Source: an uncultured Oscillibacter sp. (GTDB lineage: Bacteria > Bacillota_A > Clostridia > Oscillospirales > Oscillospiraceae). From it: a stretch of 11,522 nucleotides of DNA. Position numbers and translations under genes: made by a program. Location: the NCBI GenBank assembly GCA_902462475.1, contig CABQCB010000036.1, forward strand, positions 1 through 11,522, given 5' to 3'. The notes beneath the pieces are model-generated. The model ran no database searches and was not told the origin of the DNA. It worked only from the letters and a program-made list of their open reading frames with translations. Below, one piece after another: positions 6,838 to 11,522 of the stretch; the first letter of the stretch is position 1, and each line of letters begins with the position of its first letter.

Positions 6838-7743
6838 ATGATCACCATCTTGCTTCGGCAGATCGCCATCATGGCGCTGCTGATCGCGGTGGGCGTGGTG
6901 CTCCGGCGCAAGGGCTATTTGTCGGAGCAGGGTACGAAAGACCTGGGCGCCATCTTGCTGCGGATCATCATCCCCTGCGTCATCATCAAGTCCTACATCG
7001 TGCCCCGCACGCCGGAGCGCATCCAGGCGCTGGCCCTTTCGGCGGGCCTTGCCCTGCTGGGCTTCCTGGCGGCTATGGTGCTGGCCTATGTGGTATTCGG
7101 CAAGCGCCGGCGCATGGAGAACTTCGCCGCTGCCTTCTGCAACGCGGGCTTCATCGGCATCCCCCTGGCCCAGGCGGCCATCGGGGAGGAGGGCGTTTTC
7201 TACGTGGCGGCCTCCGTGGCCCTTTTGAACCTGTTCCAGTGGACCTACGGCGTGTACATCATGGCCGACCGGCGGGATGCCATCTCCGCCCGGAACGTGG
7301 TCAAAAACCCGGTGGTCATCGGCATCGTCATCGGTGTGGTGCTGTTTTTCACCGCCGTGCCGGTGCCGGAGATCGTCACCTCCACCCTGGGCTACATCGC
7401 CGGCATGAATACGCCGGTGGCCATGATCCTCATGGGCACCTACCTGGCCCAGCTCTCCTGGCGGGAGCTGCTGGATAGGCGGGCCTGGGGATGCGTGGCC
7501 ATGCGCCTGGTGGTGATCCCCGCCGTGATTTTGCTGCTGTTCTGGCTGCTGCCCATCAACAGCACGGATGTTGCCATGGCGGCGTTTCTGGCCGCGGCCA
7601 CGCCGGTGGGCGCCAACATCTGCGTGTTTGCCCAGCAGTACGGCTGCGACTACAAGCTCAGCGTGGTGACCGTGTGCCAGAGCACCGTGGTCTCCATCGT
7701 TACGGTGCCGGCCCTGGTGGCCCTGGCCCAGATGCTGCTGTAA
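6838..7743 (+). CDS. AEC-family transporter (301 aa)
   Basis: Inner-membrane carrier of the auxin efflux carrier (AEC) family, whose bacterial members move malate or other small organic acids. About ten hydrophobic segments cover the whole length. Family landmarks are visible: NAGFIGIPL at 102-110, NTPVAMILMGTYLA at 191-204 and ATPVGANICVFAQQYG at 254-269. Length is typical. The start at 6838 lies 17 bases after the permease stop and has only a weak purine stretch (GAGAAAG), so translation is probably coupled to the upstream gene. Third and last gene of the operon, followed at once by a terminator. With a peptidase and another permease alongside, it may export a cleavage product or exchange it for substrate; that is inference. 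The family assignment is strong. Confidence 0.92.
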   Translation: MITILLRQIAIMALLIAVGVVLRRKGYLSEQGTKDLGAILLRIIIPCVIIKSYIVPRTPERIQALALSAGLALLGFLAAMVLAYVVFGKRRRMENFAAAFCNAGFIGIPLAQAAIGEEGVFYVAASVALLNLFQWTYGVYIMADRRDAISARNVVKNPVVIGIVIGVVLFFTAVPVPEIVTSTLGYIAGMNTPVAMILMGTYLAQLSWRELLDRRAWGCVAMRLVVIPAVILLLFWLLPINSTDVAMAAFLAAATPVGANICVFAQQYGCDYKLSVVTVCQSTVVSIVTVPALVALAQMLL

Positions 7744-7747
7744 AGAA

Positions 7748-7782
7748 AAAAGAGCCTCCCGCTTTTTGCGGGAGGCTCTTTT
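7748..7782. terminator. Strong bidirectional intrinsic terminator
   Basis: A perfect 15-bp stem, AAAAGAGCCTCCCGC with its complement, closes a TTTTT loop. It begins 4 bases after the AEC stop and ends 10 bases before the stop of the converging kinase gene. The A/T ends of the stem provide U-tracts in both directions. Confidence 0.93.
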
Positions 7783-7792
7783 CAGCGTGTTT

Positions 7793-9037
7793 TCACTTGC
7801 GCAGGGACATGGTGAAGGTGAAGCGGGTGGAGACGGCGTCGCTCTCGGCCCGCAAAGTGCCCTTGTGGATGGAGGCGATGTTCTCCGCGATGGCAAGGCC
7901 CAGGCCGAAGCCGCTCTTCTCCCCCCGGGAGTCGTCCGCCCGGTAAAACCGCTCAAAGAGGTGGGAGAGCTTTTCCGGCGGGATGGGCTCGCCGGGGTTG
8001 GCCACCGTCAGCCGTGCCTGCCGGTCCAGCTTCTGCACGGAGAGGGTGATGGTGCCGCCGTCGGCGCCGTATTTGATGGCGTTGTCCAGCAGGATGCTCA
8101 CCAGCTGGCGCAGCCGGTCCGCGTCTCCCTGGACCCAAACGTCGGGGGCGATGTCGTAGACCAGGGACTTGCCCGCCTCGTAGGCCACCGGCTCGAAGGC
8201 CAGCACGCAGTCCTCCGCCGTGTCCGAGAGGGACACCTGGGAAAAGACCGGCGCTGTGGACATGTTGTCCGCCCGGGCCAGGGTGAGCATCTGCTCCACC
8301 AGGGACTTCATCTGCCGGGCCTCGGAGTGGATGTTGTCCGCCCAGCGGGCGCTGCGCCCGTCCAGCTGGGCGCTCTCCAGCAGCTCCGCGTTGGAGAGGA
8401 TGACGGTCAGGGGCGTTTTCAGCTCGTGGGAGGCGTCGGAGAGGAACTGGCGCTGGGCCTTCCAGGCCCGCTCCACCGGGACCGTTGCCCAGCGGGAGAG
8501 CAGCACCGACGCTGCCAGCAGCAGCAAAAAGGCGCCCAGGGCAATGGGCAGGTAGGAAAGGAGCGTCCTGCGCAGCATGGCCTGCTCCATGGACATGTCC
8601 ACAAAGGCGATCTTCTCATAGGCGCCGTTGTCCTGGCGCAGGTAGCGAAGGCCGTAGCTTGTGATGGTGCCCTCGTTTTTCTCCTGGCGCAGGCAGGCGC
8701 TGAGGATGTCCTGGAGCACCTCCGTGTCCTCCAGGTTGGAGTAGGTGCCGCCGGTGACGTAGGCGATGCCGTTCTGGGGCCACACATTGACGGTGAAGTA
8801 GGGCAGCAGCACCCGCTCCTGGCCCCGGAAAATGGCGATGTCCGGCCGGTCGGCGTCGGAGTAATAGCCCATGCCGTCGTCCTGGATCACCTGATAGAGC
8901 ACCTGACGGCTGATGGCCTCGATGCTGCGCTGGACGGAGTAGTTCACCGCCAGGAAGATGCATAAAAGCACCACGGATACCAGCGACATGCTCAGCGCCA
9001 CAAATTTCAATCGGAGCTTCCGGATCAACGGCCGCAC
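7793..9037 (-). CDS. Membrane sensor histidine kinase (414 aa)
   Basis: Sensor of a two-component pair with the response regulator just upstream. Layout: short cytoplasmic start, membrane helix at about 11-31, an extracytoplasmic domain of about 125 residues (33-157), a second helix at 158-181, then HisKA with phospho-acceptor His204 (SHELKTPLT) and the ATP-binding domain: N-box LLDNAIKYG (317-325), F-box FERFYR (361-366) and G2 GFGLGLAI (376-383). The G1 position reads VANPGEPIPP (345-354) with no Asp, a divergence shared by many Firmicutes kinases and not proof of inactivity. No HAMP domain is apparent. Given start: GTG at 9037. However, AAAGGGGG directly abuts this codon, so an in-frame TTG at 9028, with about 8 bases' spacing, is equally likely (411 aa). 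The stimulus is unknown. Confidence 0.95.
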   Translation of the reverse strand: MRPLIRKLRLKFVALSMSLVSVVLLCIFLAVNYSVQRSIEAISRQVLYQVIQDDGMGYYSDADRPDIAIFRGQERVLLPYFTVNVWPQNGIAYVTGGTYSNLEDTEVLQDILSACLRQEKNEGTITSYGLRYLRQDNGAYEKIAFVDMSMEQAMLRRTLLSYLPIALGAFLLLLAASVLLSRWATVPVERAWKAQRQFLSDASHELKTPLTVILSNAELLESAQLDGRSARWADNIHSEARQMKSLVEQMLTLARADNMSTAPVFSQVSLSDTAEDCVLAFEPVAYEAGKSLVYDIAPDVWVQGDADRLRQLVSILLDNAIKYGADGGTITLSVQKLDRQARLTVANPGEPIPPEKLSHLFERFYRADDSRGEKSGFGLGLAIAENIASIHKGTLRAESDAVSTRFTFTMSLRK

Positions 9038-9043
9038 CCCCTT

Positions 9044-9093
9044 TGTGGAAAAGCTTGTTGAAAAAGTGGATAATTCTGTGGAAAAGTGGAAAA
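9044..9093 (-). repeat. Tandem cluster of five DnaA-box-like 9-mers
   Basis: Read on the minus strand, the gap between the response regulator and kinase genes holds TTTTCCACT (9093-9085), TTTTCCACA (9085-9077), TTATCCACT (9073-9065), TTTTCAACA (9064-9056) and TTTTCCACA (9052-9044). Two match the relaxed DnaA-box consensus TTWTNCACA exactly, and the others differ from it at one position. All share one orientation, with starts 8-12 bases apart. DnaA binding is inferred; it could simply be a degenerate AT-rich tandem repeat. Confidence 0.5.
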
Positions 9094-9097
9094 AACG

Positions 9098-9778
9098 TCA
9101 ATCCTTTGGAAATTCCAGGCAATAGCCCACCATGCGGATGGTCTTGATGCGCACCTGAGAGTGCAGATGATCCAGCTTTTTGCGCAAAAAGGAGATGTAG
9201 ACCTCCACATTGTTGTCCTCGGCGTCGGACTCATAGCCCCAGATCTTCAAAAGCAGGGACTCCTTGGTGATGACCTGCTTTTGGTTGAGCATCAAAAGCT
9301 CCATCATGTCGAACTCCCGGCGGCTCAGCCGCACGCTGCGCTCCCCGCACGAGAGGGTGAAGGAGCTCTTTTCCAGCGTCAGGTCGGCGCACTGGATCTG
9401 GTCGGTGTTCCGCAGCTCCGGCTGGCGGCGGCCCAGGGCCCGCACGCAGGCCATGAGCTCCTTGGGCTCAAAGGGCTTGGTCAGGTAGTAGTCGGCCCCC
9501 TGATCCAGACCGGACACCCGGTCGGAAAGCTCGCTGCGGGCCGTGAGCATCAAAACCGGCACGGCGCTGCCGGAGGCGCGCAGCTGCCGCAGCACGGAAA
9601 AGCCGTCCATCTTGGGCAGCATCACGTCCAGGATCACCACGTCGTAGATGCCGGTCAGGGCGTTGTCCAGCCCGGACTCCCCGTCGTGGCACACGTCGGC
9701 GGCGTAGCCGTCCAGCTCCATCAGGTCCTGCAAGGTGGCGGCCAGCCGCACCTCGTCTTCCACGATCAAAACACGCAA
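9098..9778 (-). CDS. OmpR/PhoB-family response regulator (226 aa)
   Basis: DNA-binding partner of the kinase encoded 60 bases downstream. The receiver domain (1-115) has the acidic pocket Glu7-Asp8, phospho-acceptor Asp51 (VILDVMLPKMDGF), Thr79 (LMLTARS) and Lys101 (LTKPF). The C-terminal winged helix (about 127-223) includes LSRREFDMMELLMLN and the recognition helix/wing NNVEVYISFLRKKLDH...IRMVGYCLE, typical of the OmpR class. The start is a TTG at 9778, 10 bases after a GGAGG, and gives the canonical MRVLIVEDE opening; no in-frame ATG fits better. The gene follows the DUF4340-like gene by 36 bases and is probably transcribed with it. Target genes cannot be read from the window, though the operon's own promoter at 10876 is a natural candidate. 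Confidence 0.96.
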   Translation of the reverse strand: MRVLIVEDEVRLAATLQDLMELDGYAADVCHDGESGLDNALTGIYDVVILDVMLPKMDGFSVLRQLRASGSAVPVLMLTARSELSDRVSGLDQGADYYLTKPFEPKELMACVRALGRRQPELRNTDQIQCADLTLEKSSFTLSCGERSVRLSRREFDMMELLMLNQKQVITKESLLLKIWGYESDAEDNNVEVYISFLRKKLDHLHSQVRIKTIRMVGYCLEFPKD

Positions 9779-9814
9779 GGTTCAAGCGCCTCCTCTTTTG
9801 TCATGTTGGGTGTT

Positions 9815-10810
9815 TCACCCGCCCAGGCCGTTTTGCGCCAGGGTCAGCATGGGCGCGGCCGCCTCCGAGGAGAGCTGGTAGATGGCCTCCTCCCCGCTCA
9901 GGCGCACATAGCGGCCCGCTCCGTCCACGGACGCGGCGCCGATGGTCAGCGTCACGGTCTGCTCGGTGCCGGCGTCGGAGGTATAGGTCACCTCCACCGT
10001 GGCCGCCGGCGCGTCAAAGCCGCAGATGGACGCGGCCTCATCGGAGGGGCGGTAGTCCACGCACTTGGTGAAGGTCAGAAGCTCCAGCTGCTCCAGCAGG
10101 GAGGAAACGGTCTCGTTGTCCGTCACGTCCTGCCCGCCGCAAAGCCAGGTCTGGCCGCCGTCTTCTGCGCTGCCGGCGGTGATGGTGGTCTCCGCCGCGC
10201 CGACCACCGTGCAGGAGAGAATGGTCTTTTCCGTCAGGGCCGGCAGCACCGGGAGCTGGGCCATGTCGTAAATGGCCACGGAGAGCTTTTCCACCAGGGC
10301 TCCGTCAAAGATGTACACCTGGGCCGGGTCGTCGTCCATGAGGGCGTAGTAGCTCTTGCCGTCGGTGGTGGTCTTGCCGAAGTCCAGCCGCAGCACGGAC
10401 CCGTCGGCCCGGGTGGCGGAGATGTACACGGAGGGATCGTCCAGATCGTAGTCCTCCAGGGCCTTGTCCGGCGTGATGGTCTGCTGGGGCTTGAGATCCG
10501 TCAGCATGGCGCAGATCTCCTCCACCGTGGTGTCGTTGAGGGGGAAGGTGGGGTCATCCGCCCAGATCCACTGATCAGTCTCCGGGTCCACGGAAAAGGA
10601 CAAGGTGGCGGAGCCGTTGCTGTAAGAAAGGGCGGCGTAGCTGTGGACGGAGTCCGCGCTCAGCTGGACCGACTCTTCCTCCGGGGCCTGCTGGGCCTGG
10701 CGGTATTGGTGGTAGCGCACGCCGCCCACCACCAGGACCAAAATCACCAAAACCATCAAAATCGAGAATAGGGTGCCGTTCATGCGCCGCTGTCTCCAGT
10801 CCATCTCCAT
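9815..10810 (-). CDS. Membrane-anchored DUF4340-like protein (331 aa)
   Basis: Extracytoplasmic protein held by one N-terminal helix (about residues 11-31, following WRQRRMNG). There is no lipobox, so an uncleaved anchor is likely. The rest is a soluble, acidic, Asp/Thr/Ala-rich beta domain with two similar stretches, such as LTDLKPQQTITP...YDLDDPSVYISATRADGS and LELLTFTKCVDY...ICGFDAPAATVEVTYTSDAG. Both carry the 'Y/F-x-LDDP' or 'GFDAP' turn followed by a strand typical of DUF4340. Members often sit with GldG-type ABC export genes; here the neighbours are a two-component pair instead. I chose ATG at 10810, 10 bases after GGAGGA, over an upstream in-frame ATG at 10846 with no ribosome site. 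Function is unknown; a role in signal input to the kinase or in envelope assembly is inference. Confidence 0.8.
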   Translation of the reverse strand: MEMDWRQRRMNGTLFSILMVLVILVLVVGGVRYHQYRQAQQAPEEESVQLSADSVHSYAALSYSNGSATLSFSVDPETDQWIWADDPTFPLNDTTVEEICAMLTDLKPQQTITPDKALEDYDLDDPSVYISATRADGSVLRLDFGKTTTDGKSYYALMDDDPAQVYIFDGALVEKLSVAIYDMAQLPVLPALTEKTILSCTVVGAAETTITAGSAEDGGQTWLCGGQDVTDNETVSSLLEQLELLTFTKCVDYRPSDEAASICGFDAPAATVEVTYTSDAGTEQTVTLTIGAASVDGAGRYVRLSGEEAIYQLSSEAAAPMLTLAQNGLGG

Positions 10811-10875
10811 AAGGGGAAATTCCTCCGATCGTGAGAATCGGCGCACCGGTCTGTCCCGGGGCCGTAATCAAAACC

Positions 10876-10884
10876 ATTATACCA
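10876..10884 (-). promoter_or_regulatory. Extended -10 promoter for the DUF4340/two-component operon
   Basis: Minus-strand TGG-TATAAT (10884-10876) is a perfect extended -10 hexamer. No good -35 lies 17 bases upstream, as is usual for extended -10 or activator-dependent promoters. Transcription would begin near 10869, giving a leader of about 60 bases. Confidence 0.6.
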
Positions 10885-11028
10885 CCAACGGCGGTCTTGG
10901 GATAGTAGTCATTATAAAAAAGAAGCTGAAACGCATCTGAAAGTCCGCCTTCGGGGCATGGCGGGGACTGCATGTGAAAAGAAATTGCAAATATTTCCTG
11001 CTTCTCCCGGGAAAACACGGAATTTTCC

Positions 11029-11057
11029 TTGCAAAAAAAGACACCCTTCTATATAAT
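11029..11057 (+). promoter_or_regulatory. Sigma-A promoter of the iron-sulfur/hydrogenase gene
   Basis: TTGCAA (11029-11034, four of six to consensus) and a perfect TATAAT (11052-11057) are 17 bases apart, preceded by AT-rich sequence. The start would be near 11064, with a leader of about 59 bases. A 6-bp inverted repeat ends directly upstream of the -35 and could bind a regulator. Confidence 0.8.
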
Positions 11058-11078
11058 GATTAGGCCAATTCACACTAC

Positions 11079-11102
11079 CCGGGCCGGAATGCGACCGCCC
11101 GG
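11079..11102 (+). other. Leader hairpin just before the ribosome-binding site
   Basis: CCGGGCCGG and CCGCCCGG can pair as an 8-bp GC-rich stem with one bulged C around a 7-base loop. It ends 7 bases before the GGAGG site of the downstream gene, has no U-tract and so is not a terminator. It might modulate translation or mRNA stability. Confidence 0.4.
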
Positions 11103-11122
11103 CAAAAATGGAGGAAATGAAC

Positions 11123-11522
11123 GTGAGAGGAGTTCACAGCGCGGTAGACGATATTCGCCGCAACGTATTTACCGAGGTTGCCCGCCTGGCCTACGAGGGC
11201 GGGGACATGAGCCGTGTGGACATGATCCCCTACAAGATGATCCAGGGCGAGGTGGCCCACCACCGCCACGACGTGTTCCTGGAGCGTGCCATCGTGGAAG
11301 AGCGGGTGCGCCTGGCCCTGGGCATGAACCTGGAGCCTGCCGGCGCCAATGCCCCCGTCAGCGCCCACATGCAGGAAGTGGTGGAAGCCGACGACAAGTA
11401 CTTTGAAGAACCCCTGGTCAATATCATCCCCTTCGCCTGCAACGCCTGCCCTCCCAAGCAGATCCGCATCACGGACAGCTGCCAGGGCTGCATCTCCCAC
11501 CCCTGCATGAACGTGTGCCCCA
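11123..11522 (+). CDS. N-terminus of an iron-sulfur protein, probable group B [FeFe] hydrogenase
   Basis: The first 133 residues of a gene cut by the right edge. A helical N-terminal segment (GVHSAVDDIRRNVFTEVARL, then MIPYKMIQGEVAHHRHDVF and ERAIVEERVRLALGMNLEP) precedes cysteine-rich sequence: Cys106 and Cys109 (FACNACPP), then CQGCISHPCMNVCP with Cys120, 123, 128 and 132, a variant ferredoxin 4Fe-4S motif. From memory of the family this arrangement matches the N-terminus of group B [FeFe] hydrogenases of Clostridia. The H-cluster motifs lie beyond the window, so a different dicluster ferredoxin protein is possible. I chose GTG at 11123 because GGAGG (11110-11114) is 8 bases upstream; in-frame ATGs at 11117 and 11108 lie 2 bases after and just before that site. 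Served by the promoter at 11029-11057. Confidence 0.75.
   Translation, partial: MRGVHSAVDDIRRNVFTEVARLAYEGGDMSRVDMIPYKMIQGEVAHHRHDVFLERAIVEERVRLALGMNLEPAGANAPVSAHMQEVVEADDKYFEEPLVNIIPFACNACPPKQIRITDSCQGCISHPCMNVCP

Larger units (their letters stand above)
10811..11122. other. Divergent intergenic region between the DUF4340 operon and the hydrogenase gene
   Basis: About 312 non-coding bases, clearly more AT-rich in the middle than the flanking genes. It holds a minus-strand promoter at 10876-10884, an imperfect inverted repeat at 10942-10969 (AGTCC/GGACT and GCC/GGC arms with a 2-base bulge), a 6-bp inverted repeat GGAAAA...TTTTCC at 11010-11028 abutting a plus-strand promoter at 11029-11057, and a leader hairpin at 11079-11102. 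I see no convincing coding sequence or known riboswitch in it. Confidence 0.7.

Noticed and set aside
9766..9804. Twelve-codon minus-strand reading frame overlapping the response regulator start
   Set aside because: ATG at 9804 has no ribosome-binding site, and the frame merely runs over the regulator's own site and start; chance is likely.
9808..9820. Small hairpin GGGTG-TTT-CACCC at the DUF4340 stop codon
   Set aside because: The stem is only five pairs with no U-tract, so it should not end transcription before the response regulator.
9086..10771. Plus-strand open frame of 561 codons opposite the response regulator and DUF4340 genes
   Set aside because: It spans two real minus-strand genes and their gap, lacks a sensible ribosome-binding site, and its composition is a GC-bias artefact.
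10911..10916. Second minus-strand TATAAT upstream of the DUF4340 gene
   Set aside because: It lacks both a -35 at the right distance and an extended TG, so the TGG-TATAAT at 10876-10884 is the better promoter.
10972..11076. Possible Rex sites (TGTGAA near 10974 and TTCACA near 11067) upstream of the hydrogenase-like gene
   Set aside because: Each is only a half-site; the partner halves do not match TTGTGAA-N4-TTCACAA, and the two halves lie about 90 bp apart.

Overview
The window is a GC-rich, gene-dense bacterial chromosome segment. Strong Shine-Dalgarno (SD) sites, sigma-A-like promoters, Gram-positive-type two-component genes and the protein families point to an anaerobic Clostridia member. 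It is most likely Oscillospiraceae-like (the Flavonifractor/Lawsonibacter/Oscillibacter kind of gut bacterium); that placement is inferred from familiarity with such proteins, not from a search. I see no rRNA, tRNA, CRISPR array, insertion sequence or phage gene.

Layout. (1) Positions 1-2409, minus strand: a heavy-metal resistance operon with its own sigma-A promoter and a palindromic operator. It encodes an ArsR/SmtB-family metal sensor, a free-standing 72-residue HMA metal-binding protein and a Cd/Zn/Pb-type P1B ATPase that runs off the left edge. (2) 2489-2917, plus strand: a single PaaI-like hotdog thioesterase, ended by a hairpin that can also serve the converging gene. (3) 2976-7743: a divergent locus. 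A 448-residue one-component regulator, reading left, faces a three-gene plus-strand operon encoding an M20 PepT-like metallopeptidase, an uncharacterised GltS-like permease and an AEC-family carrier. The shared 139-bp intergenic region holds a good promoter for the regulator and two copies of a 9-bp direct repeat spaced 42 bp apart. (4) 7793-10881, minus strand: a membrane-anchored DUF4340-like protein followed by an OmpR-type response regulator and a sensor histidine kinase. The short gap between the last two genes holds five DnaA-box-like 9-mers in tandem. (5) 11029-11522, plus strand: a strong promoter and the N-terminal 133 residues of an iron-sulfur protein resembling group B [FeFe] hydrogenases, cut by the right edge.

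How they work together. Region 1 is a self-contained circuit: metal binding to the ArsR protein should release the operator, and the HMA protein and ATPase then bind and export the metal. Region 3 looks like a substrate-responsive unit that imports a peptide-like or N-acylated compound, hydrolyses it and moves a product by the AEC carrier; the substrate is unknown. Region 4 looks like an envelope-sensing unit in which the DUF4340 protein may be a partner or target of the kinase. The most interesting items are the unusual regulator with its peptidase/permease cluster, and the DnaA-box-like array.
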